The notes beneath the pieces are model-generated. The model had not been told where the DNA came from. It saw nothing but the letters and a program-made list of their open reading frames with translations, and did not search any database. Shown here one piece after another: positions 6,431-13,641 of a stretch of 16,955 bases of DNA (the first letter of the stretch is position 1; every line of letters begins with the position of its first letter). The position numbers and the translations under genes were made by a program. This stretch comes from an uncultured cyanobacterium (GTDB lineage: Bacteria > Cyanobacteriota > Cyanobacteriia > PCC-6307 > Cyanobiaceae): assembly GCA_903921295.1 (NCBI GenBank), contig CAIXOZ010000068.1, forward strand, positions 1 to 16,955, given 5' to 3'.

Positions 6431-7707
6431 CACCCAACCATGGCGGGCCTGTCAAGGGCTGCCGGCAGAAGCTGCTCCACCAGTCGATGGGCTGATGCCA
6501 TCGCCCCCTCGATCCGCCCGAAGCCAGGACCGCTGACGTAGTCCCCGCAGAAGCCGATCCGGCTGTCGGGGCAGAGCAGCAGGCCCTCAGGAAGACCGGC
6601 ACCGACGGGGAAAGCGGCGGCCCAGCGCATCAGCTGACGATCAGCCTCGGGGGGCAGGGGCGCGATCGGCCAGGCACCAAGGGCATCCTCGAGGGCGGCA
6701 CTGAGCTTCTCGATCACCTCCTGTTCACGCTCCTGGGGCGAGGGCAGGCTTAGCACGCGCGCGATCGAGGAGCGGGCCCCATAAACGCCCAGATGCTCGG
6801 CGGCGAAGGTGGCGGAGGAATGCACGACGACAGCACAGCGGCCATCCGCGAGCGGCTGGATCGAAATCCGACGCAGATGAAAACGCTGCTGGGCCGGGGG
6901 ATCGAGATCGAGCAGCCGAAACGGAAGCTCCAGCCAGGGCCTGGCCTGATCGGCAGGCACCAGCAGCAGCAGATTGCTGCGCCCTTCAAAACGCAGGGCC
7001 GCAATCGACGCGAGGGCATGATCGAGCCGGGGGTCGCCCAGGAGACGGGAGGCTTCCACCAGGGGCACGCTGTCCCAGGCCAGGACCAGCTGCACCCTGA
7101 CATGGGCGAGCAGGGTGCTGCTGAGGATCAACCAGTCGACCTGATCGAGGACCCGGCCCTGCGCATCCAGCAATTGCCAGCCCTCGCCCGGCAGGGGCCT
7201 GAGATCGCGGACGAGGGTGCCGTAGCGGGTGCTCACCGCCGAACCGGCCAGGCTGAGCAGACCCTGGCAGAGATGCTCCATGCCATCGCGGCCGCGATAG
7301 AGCAGGCCCTCGCCGAGGGGATCGTTGCTGATCGGATGCAGAGCGCCCTCCACATCGAGGCGGGCACGGGCGCCGGACCAGGGCTCCAGCCAGCCGCCCT
7401 GAACCAGCTCCTCGATCAGTGGCGGCGCCGGCGGCATCGCTGAGGCTGTTGATGCCAGGCCGGCCGTGGCCCGGTGGCCGGACATCAGATTGAGCAGCGG
7501 AGCGCCATGGTCAAGGCGCAGTTGCTGATCCTCGCGGGAGCGGCGTGTCGCGGCACGTCCGCCGGGACCGCGTCCGGTTTCCCAGAGCACAATCGAGCCG
7601 GGCCAGCGATGGCGAGCGAGCAAGGCCGCCACGGTGCACCCGGCCACACCGGCTCCGATCACCGCAATCGATGGCGGCGAAGCATCGCTGGAACCAGGCG
7701 AGGGCAT
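6430..7707 (-). CDS. FAD-dependent oxidoreductase, renalase/amine-oxidase-like fold
   Basis: About 425 residues. The N-terminus carries the dinucleotide-binding turn IAVIGAGVAGCTVAALL (GxGxxG at about 18-23), the acidic ribose-binding residue in VLWETGRGPGG (about Glu43) and GGRAATR. The C-terminus has the second FAD contact IGFCGDYVSGPGFGRIEGAMASAHRLVEQLL. This is the layout of renalase-like flavoproteins; the substrate is unknown. The frame also opens at TTG 7716, but ATG 7707 is the better start. It lies 15 bases after the stop of the UmuD-like gene and overlaps the SepF-core gene by one base, so the three are probably cotranscribed in the order UmuD-like, this gene, SepF-like. No truncation is seen. 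Confidence 0.86.
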   Translation of the reverse strand: MPSPGSSDASPPSIAVIGAGVAGCTVAALLARHRWPGSIVLWETGRGPGGRAATRRSREDQQLRLDHGAPLLNLMSGHRATAGLASTASAMPPAPPLIEELVQGGWLEPWSGARARLDVEGALHPISNDPLGEGLLYRGRDGMEHLCQGLLSLAGSAVSTRYGTLVRDLRPLPGEGWQLLDAQGRVLDQVDWLILSSTLLAHVRVQLVLAWDSVPLVEASRLLGDPRLDHALASIAALRFEGRSNLLLLVPADQARPWLELPFRLLDLDPPAQQRFHLRRISIQPLADGRCAVVVHSSATFAAEHLGVYGARSSIARVLSLPSPQEREQEVIEKLSAALEDALGAWPIAPLPPEADRQLMRWAAAFPVGAGLPEGLLLCPDSRIGFCGDYVSGPGFGRIEGAMASAHRLVEQLLPAALDRPAMVG

Positions 7708-7722
7708 GGGGGACAACGAGCC

Positions 7723-8265
7723 CTACTCCGGCATTGTGACAGTCCTGGAGGCGCGACCGGGACGGCCTGCCGGCAGGTGATGGACCGCGTGCACCACCAC
7801 ACCCCAGAGCTCGGTGTCAGCGTCCGGATCGAGGCGCAGGGGCGGTGTCTGACCATCAAGGGCCACCAACCAGAGGCGCGGCGGCACGCCCTCGAGGCGC
7901 CGGAGCAGGAAGACACCGCCATGGGTGCAGACGACGTAGCGACCGGGCCGGGCCTCGACGCTGCGATCGATCACCAGCAGATCGCCGTGGAAGATCCCGG
8001 CGGCGGCCATGGCATCGCCGCTGGCCCGCATGAAAAACGTGCTCGACGGCGAGGTGACCAGCAGATCGTGGAGGTCGATCTGGGTCTCGATGTAATCGTC
8101 AGCAGGACTCGGAAAGCCGGCGGGGATTCCCTCCAGAGCCAGGGGGAGCGGAGAGCGGGATCGATGACGCCTCAGGGGCAGCGGCGGTTGCGGATCGCCA
8201 CAGAACGGTGGATCTCCCGTCAGCGCAGACCCGGCAGCAGCCCCAGACGCAAAGGATCCGATCAC
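7723..8265 (-). CDS. UmuD-like S24-family protein with both catalytic residues replaced
   Basis: The conserved part aligns without gaps to E. coli UmuD over its first 75 or so residues: AGFPSPADDYIETQIDLHDLL, then TFFMRASGDAM, GIFHGDLLVIDRSV, VFLLRRLEG and a C-terminal LWGVVVHAVHHL. UmuD self-cleaves at Cys24-Gly25 using Ser60 and Lys97 to become the polymerase V subunit UmuD'. Here the cleavage pair survives as Ala-Gly, but Ser60 is Ala (GCC, complement 8011-8013) and Lys97 is Arg (CGG, complement 7900-7902). Self-cleavage should therefore be lost. The frame opens to 8568, but that region is low-complexity. GTG 8265 is the only common start between the LexA-like box (8288-8305) and the core, giving 180 residues. 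No umuC follows; the next gene is a flavoprotein. Confidence 0.85.
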   Translation of the reverse strand: MIGSFASGAAAGSALTGDPPFCGDPQPPLPLRRHRSRSPLPLALEGIPAGFPSPADDYIETQIDLHDLLVTSPSSTFFMRASGDAMAAAGIFHGDLLVIDRSVEARPGRYVVCTHGGVFLLRRLEGVPPRLWLVALDGQTPPLRLDPDADTELWGVVVHAVHHLPAGRPGRASRTVTMPE

Positions 8266-8287
8266 GGGAGACGCCCAACAGACCCGA

Positions 8288-8305
8288 ATGGTACAAACGA
8301 ACCAT
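8288..8305 (-). promoter_or_regulatory. LexA-box-like dyad upstream of the UmuD-like gene
   Basis: ATGGTACAAACGAACCAT is an 18-bp dyad with arms ATGGTAC and GAACCAT (one mismatch) separated by 4 bases. Cyanobacterial LexA boxes are described as GTAC-N4-GTAC or GTAC-N4-GTWC type; this one has GTAC on one side and GTTC (read from the minus strand) on the other, with correct spacing. It ends 22 bases upstream of GTG 8265, where a repressor would block transcription of an SOS-type gene. Confidence 0.6.
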
Positions 8306-8351
8306 GGCGCTGATGCGATCCCGTCGGGGTCCCGGCAGCCGTGCAGCGACC

Positions 8352-8438
8352 GTGACAGCGGCTGTGACAGCGGCCGTGGCAGCGGCCAAAACAGCCGTAA
8401 CGGCAACCGGAACCACCGTGACCGCAGCCGGAACGGCC
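8352..8438. repeat. Degenerate 12/9-base tandem repeat
   Basis: Three consecutive 12-mers, GTGACAGCGGCT, GTGACAGCGGCC and GTGGCAGCGGCC (8352-8387), are followed by decayed 9- and 12-base units (for example GTAACGGCAACC at 8397 and GTGACCGCAGCC at 8418). The array sits in the 195-base gap between the LexA-like box and the cyAbrB gene. On the + strand it encodes a Val-Thr-Ala-Ala-like repeat inside an 83-codon frame from ATG 8304, whose coding status is doubtful. Confidence 0.6.
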
Positions 8439-8500
8439 CCATGGAGACGCGGGGCGATCCGGCAGGTCCAGCGCCTCGCCCGTCGCCTGCGGGGAGCCGA

Positions 8501-8917
8501 TCAGCCGGAGACGCGCTGGGCGGCTGACCCACGGGGGACCAGCCGGATCTGACCGCGGTGGCGCTCACCCCGAGGCGGATCGATCTGAATCTGAAAGGTG
8601 TCCCCAGGCCTGAGATCCAACAGGGAGGTGTAAGCGCTTCCCACCATCAGGTTGCCGTTGAAGTGCACCCTGGTGGTGAAGGTGAGATCCCGGCCAGGTC
8701 CGGAGTGCTCACCGCCCCGCGCCATCGGGCGACGGCTGGCTGGCTGGCCGAACTGAATCCCCTTGGCCTCCAGGAGAGCCTCATAAAAGGCCGTGTAGTT
8801 AAGGCGTTCCGAACCATCTCTGGTGGTGCCGACGTAACCACAGGCTCGTACAAGATCCGCCTTGGGCACTGATCCAAGCTCCCGGACCCGCGTCAGAAGG
8901 GAAGAACCTTTGAGCAT
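8501..8917 (-). CDS. cyAbrB-family transcriptional regulator
   Basis: This 138-residue protein has the cyanobacterial AbrB layout. The N-terminal cyanobacterium-specific part reads LLTRVRELGSVPKADLVRACGYVG and LNYTAFYEALLEAKGI. A variable Pro/Arg linker follows, then a C-terminal SpoVT/AbrB-like DNA-binding part with FNGNLMVGSAYTSLLDLRPGD and FQIQI. cyAbrB proteins are abundant regulators of carbon/nitrogen balance and of many metabolic genes. The frame is open to 9004, but family similarity begins at MLKGSSLL, so the ATG with complement 8915-8917 is chosen; a promoter-like element lies just upstream. The downstream gene on the same strand is the UmuD-like gene, separated by a repeat-bearing gap, so I do not place them in one operon. 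Confidence 0.9.
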   Translation of the reverse strand: MLKGSSLLTRVRELGSVPKADLVRACGYVGTTRDGSERLNYTAFYEALLEAKGIQFGQPASRRPMARGGEHSGPGRDLTFTTRVHFNGNLMVGSAYTSLLDLRPGDTFQIQIDPPRGERHRGQIRLVPRGSAAQRVSG

Positions 8918-8939
8918 GAAAAATAAGGCAGACCCTGAA

Positions 8940-8967
8940 AGTATCTGCGAATCTGAACCGTTCTCAA
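8940..8967 (-). promoter_or_regulatory. Sigma70-like promoter for the cyAbrB gene
   Basis: On the minus strand, TTGAGA (complement 8962-8967, 5 of 6 to the -35 consensus) is followed after 16 bases by GATACT (complement 8940-8945, 4 of 6 to the -10 consensus). Transcription would begin about 15 bases upstream of the chosen ATG. The region 8918-9071 is noticeably AT-richer than its surroundings. Confidence 0.45.
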
Positions 8968-9071
8968 CGAGCTTCAGTGCTGCAGATCTGCGTGAGATTC
9001 GCACTGACGAAGAAAATCATGAAGCGAATCCTTGGCAGGGAGACCCTGATCGATCGCCCACCAGGCTTCGC

Positions 9072-10100
9072 TCAGTCGAGTGAGGAAAATGGGGAGCCAG
9101 GCACCGCCCTGGGCTCGGGCGAAGGCTCGAGCTGGATCGTGCTGTGGGCAATGCCGAGCTGAGCCAGGCGGGCCTTGGCCTGGTGGAGCAGATCCATGTC
9201 GTCAAGGACGCCGGAACGGCGCTGCACATGGGCGGTGAGGGCCGTCTGGGAGGTGCTGATCGCCCAGACGTGCAGATGGTGGACATCACTGACGCCCGGC
9301 AGGGAGACCAGAGCCTCCTGGACAAGCGACAGATCGACATGGCGGGGCACCGCATCAAGGGCCACCCGCAGCGATTCGCGCAGGAGCTGCCAGCCGCTCC
9401 AGGCCACCGCCAGACCGACACCGATGGCCGTGGCGGCATCCAGCCAGTTCCAACCGGTGAGGGTGACGAGAGCCGCACTGACCAGAACCGCCGCCGAGAC
9501 CGCCGCATCGGTGAGCAGATGGATCACCGCTGCCTGCCGATTGAGATCATGGTGATGATCAGTTCCGAACAGTCGGGCCGAGAGCAGATTGACAACGACG
9601 CCGCAGGCAGCGGCCACGATCACCGGCGGCCCCTGCACCTCGAGGGGGTGAAAACACCGCTGAATCCCTTCAACGACAACCACAGCGGCCGCCATCAGGA
9701 TCAGCACGGCATTGAGCAGGGAGGCAAGCTGGGTGCTGCGTCCATAGCCATAGGTGTAACGGCCGTTCGTGGGCCGGGTGCTCAGCTGCTCAGCCCCCCA
9801 GCCCAGGAGCAGGCCGGCCACATCCCCGAGGTTGTGCACGGCATCGCCCACCAGCGCCAGGGACTGAAAACCCAGACCGATCGCCAGCTGCAGACCGGAG
9901 AGGGACGCATTGAGGAGAATGCTCCAGCGGAAAGCGGCCGGAGATCCAGGGCGATGCTGATGTTGGCGCGGATGGGGCTGGCGCTGGATCTCGACAGCGG
10001 GATGCAGCGGGCCAACCGCCTCGACCGCTCGGGAGGCTGGCCCAGCAGCGACGGCAGAGGCTGAGGGATCCGAGGCCGGGTGGTGGTGCTCGTTGCCCAT
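9072..10100 (-). CDS. Cation diffusion facilitator (CDF) zinc-type metal exporter
   Basis: This 342-residue inner-membrane protein belongs to the CDF family, which exchanges cytosolic zinc or similar divalent metals for protons. The metal site is visible as two HxxxD motifs, HNLGD at residues 89-93 (second membrane helix) and HLLTD at 194-198 (fifth), the arrangement typical of zinc transporters. About six membrane segments are apparent, and the C-terminal cytosolic domain (LVSLPGVSDVHHLHVWAIS) is intact. His-rich stretches occur in the N-terminus (EHHH, HPRQHQH) and in the loop before helix five (DHHH). The start ATG (complement 10098-10100) gives a long Ala/Pro/His-rich N-terminus; a later start is possible. 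It is transcribed divergently from the phosphate genes. Confidence 0.92.
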   Translation of the reverse strand: MGNEHHHPASDPSASAVAAGPASRAVEAVGPLHPAVEIQRQPHPRQHQHRPGSPAAFRWSILLNASLSGLQLAIGLGFQSLALVGDAVHNLGDVAGLLLGWGAEQLSTRPTNGRYTYGYGRSTQLASLLNAVLILMAAAVVVVEGIQRCFHPLEVQGPPVIVAAACGVVVNLLSARLFGTDHHHDLNRQAAVIHLLTDAAVSAAVLVSAALVTLTGWNWLDAATAIGVGLAVAWSGWQLLRESLRVALDAVPRHVDLSLVQEALVSLPGVSDVHHLHVWAISTSQTALTAHVQRRSGVLDDMDLLHQAKARLAQLGIAHSTIQLEPSPEPRAVPGSPFSSLD

Positions 10101-10218
10101 CGAAGCCCTGACCGCCCGTTCCGCGGCCGAATTCTAGGCAGCGGTGACCGTGCACACCCACACCGCTGCGGACGGGAGCAGGGGCCTGAGCCGGGCACGC
10201 GAACACGGGCCGAGCGTT

Positions 10219-10237
10219 CTTAACCGAGCCTTAGGAC
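10219..10237 (+). promoter_or_regulatory. Pho-box-like tandem repeat upstream of pstC
   Basis: CTTAACCG (10219-10226) and CTTAGGAC (10230-10237) are spaced exactly 11 bases apart. This matches the cyanobacterial Pho box, tandem 8-bp repeats close to PyTTAAPyPy(T/A) with 3-base spacers, bound by the PhoB/SphR response regulator. Only two repeats are clear; a nearby CTTACGG (10255) is out of phase. The site is about 85 bases upstream of pstC. Confidence 0.55.
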
Positions 10238-10321
10238 AAGGGTGCACAGCCTCCCTTACGGTTCCCTCAGACAGCCTCTCGCTCTCGATGTGATGGTCCA
10301 AGCGTCCCCTGCTCTCAGGCG

Positions 10322-11278
10322 ATGACAGCCAGCGTGAATCAGCAGCCGTTCCGCAATCGCCGACGGCCACTGAGTGAGCGGATGCTGGATCAGGGCTTCC
10401 GACTGCTGGTCACAGCCCTGGCCTGCAGCGTCGGCATCATCCTGCTCTGGATTCTTCGCATCATCGTCAAGGAGTCGCTGCCGGCGATCGGGGTATTCGG
10501 CCTCTCCTTTCTGACGAAATCAGCCTGGGATCCAGTCAGCAATGACTACGGAGCCTTCACCGCCATCTATGGAACCCTGGTCAGCTCCCTGCTGGCCCTG
10601 GCCATTGCCGTACCGCTCGGCGTCGGCACCGCCATCTTCATCACCGAGAATCTGATTCCCAGACGGATCAGCAGCCTGCTCGGGCTGATGGTGGAACTGC
10701 TGGCCGCGATTCCTTCGGTGGTGCTCGGGCTCTGGGCGATCTTCGTGATGGAACCGGCAATCCGACCGATCCTGACCTGGTTGCACACCACCCTCGGCTG
10801 GCTGCCCCTCTTTGACACCGAACCCCAGGGACCCGGCATGGCTCCGGCGATCCTGATCCTGGTGGTGATGATCCTGCCGATCATCACGGCGATTTCCCGC
10901 GATGCCCTGCAACAGGTGCCGGGGGAATTGCGTCAGGCGGCCTACGGCATCGGCACAACGCGCTGGGGAGCGATCTGTCATGTGATTCTGCCGGCAGCGA
11001 TCTCCGGGATCATGGGTGGGGTGATGCTGTCGCTGGGTCGGGCGATGGGCGAGACCATGGCCGTGACCATGATCATCGGGAACTCCAATAATTTCAGCCT
11101 GTCGTTGCTGGCACCTGGAAATACCATTGCCTCGATGATTGCCAACCAATTCGGTGAGGCGGATGGCAGCCAGGTGAGTTCATTGATGTATGCCTCACTG
11201 GTACTGATGCTCCTGACTCTGATTGTCAATATTCTGGCCCAGTGGATTGTTCGCAAACTGAGTCTTCGTTACCAATGA
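10322..11278 (+). CDS. pstC: Phosphate ABC transporter permease PstC
   Basis: This 318-residue inner-membrane permease partners with PstA to form the channel of the high-affinity phosphate importer PstSCAB. It shows about six membrane segments: LVTALACSVGIILLWIL near residues 29-45, a PstC-typical FLTKSAWDPVSNDYGAFTAIYGT segment, VELLAAIPSVVLGLWAIF, and the coupling-helix EAA-like region RDALQQVPGELRQAAYGIGTTRW, followed by GRAMGETMAVTMIIGNS. The start ATG has only a weak upstream CAGG. Its stop overlaps the pstA start by four bases (ATGA). A Pho-box-like element upstream predicts induction by phosphate starvation. Confidence 0.95.
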   Translation: MTASVNQQPFRNRRRPLSERMLDQGFRLLVTALACSVGIILLWILRIIVKESLPAIGVFGLSFLTKSAWDPVSNDYGAFTAIYGTLVSSLLALAIAVPLGVGTAIFITENLIPRRISSLLGLMVELLAAIPSVVLGLWAIFVMEPAIRPILTWLHTTLGWLPLFDTEPQGPGMAPAILILVVMILPIITAISRDALQQVPGELRQAAYGIGTTRWGAICHVILPAAISGIMGGVMLSLGRAMGETMAVTMIIGNSNNFSLSLLAPGNTIASMIANQFGEADGSQVSSLMYASLVLMLLTLIVNILAQWIVRKLSLRYQ

Positions 11279-12270
11279 AACCGATTTCCGAAGCGATCGA
11301 TCCCAATCCGAAGGCTGGTTCCCTGTTCCAGAAATCGGGGCTGAGATTCCGGCCATCGCTGCCGCGCAACCTCTGGAATGCGGTGATGACCACCCTGGTG
11401 GCGATCGCGGCCGGGGTGGCGGTGCTGCCGCTGGTGCTGGTGCTGGCCTTCGTGCTGATCAAAGGCGGCCAGCTGATCAGCCTGAAGCTGTTCACCGAGC
11501 TGCCACCGGCCCCGGGCATGGGCGGCGGGGGCATCGGCAATGCGGTGATCGGCACGGTTCTGGTCACAGGAATCGCAGCCTTGCTGGCGGTTCCGGTCGG
11601 GATCGGCGGCGGCATCTATCTGGCCGAGTTTGCCCAGGGGGGCCGCGTCGCCAGGGCCCTGAAGGTGTTCGTGCGCTTCGGCACCAACGTGCTGTCCGGT
11701 GTGCCCTCGATCATCTGCGGGGTCTTCATCTACGCCCTGATCGTGAAGACACGGCTGCTGTTCGGCCAGAGTTACAGCGGCATCGCCGGTGGCATGGCCC
11801 TGGCGGTGCTGATGCTGCCCACGATCATCAAGACCACCGATGAGGGGCTGAAACTGGTCCCCGATGAACTGCGCTGGGGAGCGATCGGTGTCGGGGCCTC
11901 GAAATTCACCACCGTGATGAAGATCACCCTGCCGGCCGCCTTCACCCCGATCGCCACCGGGGTGGTGCTCGGCATTGCCCGCGCCGCGGGCGAGACCGCT
12001 CCTTTGATCTTCACCGCCCTCTTCTCCAACTACTGGCCCTGGCCGGAGACGATCCTCAGTGGTGACACGGGACTGCTGGAGCGCCTGTCACAGCTGAAGG
12101 ATCCGCTGCTGAATCCCGTGGCCAGCATGTCGGTGCTGATCTTCAACTTCGCCTCAACGCCCTATCCGGAACTGCAATCGCTGGCCTGGGCCGCGTCGTT
12201 CATCCTCGTGATCATGATCCTGGGGGCAAATCTGCTGGCCCGCTGGCTCGGTCGGTTTGCCGCACGATGA
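11275..12270 (+). CDS. pstA: Phosphate ABC transporter permease PstA
   Basis: This 331-residue permease is the second channel subunit of the phosphate importer. Hallmarks are the membrane segment VAAGVAVLPLVLVLAFVL-like near residues 43-62, GGGIGNAVIGTVLVTGIAALLAVPVGIGGGIYLAEFA, then FGTNVLSGVPSIICGVF and the coupling helix LKLVPDELRWGAIGVGASKFTTV followed by ARAAGETAPLIFTALF. The start ATG overlaps the pstC stop (ATGA), implying coupled translation. The frame opens 33 bases earlier, inside pstC, but the overlap start is preferred. A 128-base gap separates it from pstB, longer than is usual in compact pst operons. Confidence 0.95.
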   Translation: MKPISEAIDPNPKAGSLFQKSGLRFRPSLPRNLWNAVMTTLVAIAAGVAVLPLVLVLAFVLIKGGQLISLKLFTELPPAPGMGGGGIGNAVIGTVLVTGIAALLAVPVGIGGGIYLAEFAQGGRVARALKVFVRFGTNVLSGVPSIICGVFIYALIVKTRLLFGQSYSGIAGGMALAVLMLPTIIKTTDEGLKLVPDELRWGAIGVGASKFTTVMKITLPAAFTPIATGVVLGIARAAGETAPLIFTALFSNYWPWPETILSGDTGLLERLSQLKDPLLNPVASMSVLIFNFASTPYPELQSLAWAASFILVIMILGANLLARWLGRFAAR

Positions 12271-12398
12271 CCCACGACCTCTCCAGGGACCCGGCAGACA
12301 GGAGCCTGGTGCTCATGCCCGGCCACGCCAGCTGTTAGCGACCGACCATTCAGCCAATCCTTCACCGACTGATCCGGCCCTCCACCCCTGAGCCCTCC

Positions 12399-13217
12399 AT
12401 GACCACCAGCACCCCCGGCCCGAGCACAGCGACGAAGACGGACCTCTGTCTGTCGCTTGAGGATGTGACGATCAGCTACGGCAGCTTCGAGGCCGTTCGC
12501 AATGTCTATCTGGAGATCCCCCGAGGGCAGGTGACAGCCTTCATCGGCCCCTCCGGCTGCGGCAAATCGACGGTGCTGCGATCACTCAACCGGATGAATG
12601 ACCTGATCGAGGGCTGCCATCTGCGCGGCCGGGTCGTTTTCAACGGTGAGGATCTTTACCATCCCAAAGTGGACCCGGTGGAAGTGCGGCGTCGGATCGG
12701 CATGGTGTTTCAGAAGCCGAATCCCTTCCCGAAATCGATCTACGAGAACATCGCCTTCGGGGCCCGGATCAACGGCTATCGAGGCAATATGGATGAGCTG
12801 GTGGAGCGCTCACTTCGCAAGGCGGCCCTCTGGGACGAAGCCAAGGACAAGTTGCGGGACAGTGGCTATGCCCTCTCCGGCGGCCAACAGCAGCGTCTCT
12901 GCATCGCCCGGGCGATCGCCATTGAACCGGAAGTGATCCTGATGGATGAACCCTGCTCAGCGCTCGATCCGATCAGCACCCTGAAGATCGAGGAAATGAT
13001 GCATGAGCTCAAGAAGAGCTACACCATTGTGATCGTCACCCACAACATGCAACAGGCCGTGCGTGTCTCCGATCGCACCGCTTTCTTTAACGCCGAAGCC
13101 CAGGATGGAGGCAGCGGCAAAGTGGGGTATCTGGTCGAGTATGACGAGACTGAGCGGATCTTCAACAAACCGACCCAGCGCGCCACGATGGACTATGTCA
13201 GCGGCCGCTTCGGCTAG
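12399..13217 (+). CDS. pstB: Phosphate ABC transporter ATP-binding protein PstB
   Basis: This 272-residue ATPase powers PstCA-mediated phosphate import and also takes part in signalling to the Pho sensor kinase in many bacteria. All ABC motifs are intact: Walker A GPSGCGKST (50-58), Q-loop VFQKPNPFPKSIYENIAFG (Gln105; the PNPFPKSIYEN stretch is PstB-specific), signature LSGGQQQR (159-166), Walker B VILMDEP with Glu184, D-loop SALD and switch His215. The C-terminus has YLVEYDETERIF and ends DYVSGRFG, as in PstB. It follows pstA by 128 bases, in which I see no gene or clear promoter. A 13-bp hairpin lies 12 bases beyond its stop. Confidence 0.97.
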   Translation: MTTSTPGPSTATKTDLCLSLEDVTISYGSFEAVRNVYLEIPRGQVTAFIGPSGCGKSTVLRSLNRMNDLIEGCHLRGRVVFNGEDLYHPKVDPVEVRRRIGMVFQKPNPFPKSIYENIAFGARINGYRGNMDELVERSLRKAALWDEAKDKLRDSGYALSGGQQQRLCIARAIAIEPEVILMDEPCSALDPISTLKIEEMMHELKKSYTIVIVTHNMQQAVRVSDRTAFFNAEAQDGGSGKVGYLVEYDETERIFNKPTQRATMDYVSGRFG

Positions 13218-13229
13218 ATCAGACACAGT

Positions 13230-13258
13230 CCCCCTGGCATGGGCCCCATGCCAGGGGG
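13230..13258 (+). terminator. Strong hairpin after pstB
   Basis: A perfect 13-bp stem, CCCCCTGGCATGG (13230-13242) with CCATGCCAGGGGG (13246-13258), closes a 3-base loop. It begins 12 bases after the pstB stop. No T-run follows, so it may stop transcription inefficiently or protect the pst mRNA 3' end, but its position marks the end of the pst unit. Confidence 0.7.
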
Positions 13259-13641
13259 CACACCGGGCAGCACCACCATGGCCCCTGAGCGCTGCATCCC
13301 TCGGCCGAAGCCATCAGCCAACGCAGCGCCTCCCCCGACCAAAGGCGGCGAAGGCAGTGGTTGCGAAAGCCGTGGCGACAAACACCGTGGTGCAGGCGTG
13401 ATCCCTGCCTCGATCGACGACCCCAGGCTGCTCAGCCTGGCACCGCCCGGTCACAAGCACCGCCACCGCCGGGTGCGTGCTGCCAGGACCGCTTCAGGAC
13501 CCTGCGCCCTCTGACGGGGGCCACCCGGAGCAACTCCCTATCCTCGGTCGCTGCAGAGAGTCTTCTCACCAGGTCCAGAACGCAACCTCGACCGCGCCTC
13601 CGGGATCTCGCCTCCCCAGACCCTCGCCCACCAGCCCCATC
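13259..13641. other. 383-base gap between pstB and the DUF7219-like gene
   Basis: I see no recognisable gene; open frames on both strands are Pro/Arg/Ala-rich and without family signatures. One compact dyad, CCAGGCTG (13423-13430) with CAGCCTGG (13433-13440), could form a small hairpin. The promoter of the following gene should lie here; TATCCT near 13540 is a weak -10 candidate. Confidence 0.4.

Noticed and set aside
7474..8313. 279-codon + strand open frame across the flavoprotein and UmuD-like genes
   Set aside because: It crosses two real minus-strand genes and their boundary and shows no recognisable domain.
8352..8438. CRISPR array
   Set aside because: Units are 12 and 9 bases, contiguous and without spacers; no cas gene is present.
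8266..8568. N-terminal extension of the UmuD-like frame (101 extra residues)
   Set aside because: The extension crosses the LexA-like box and the tandem repeat, is low-complexity, and has no UmuD similarity.
9144..10064. 306-codon + strand open frame
   Set aside because: Antisense to the CDF exporter, whose frame carries clear HxxxD motifs; the + translation is Gln/Arg/His-rich with no family pattern.
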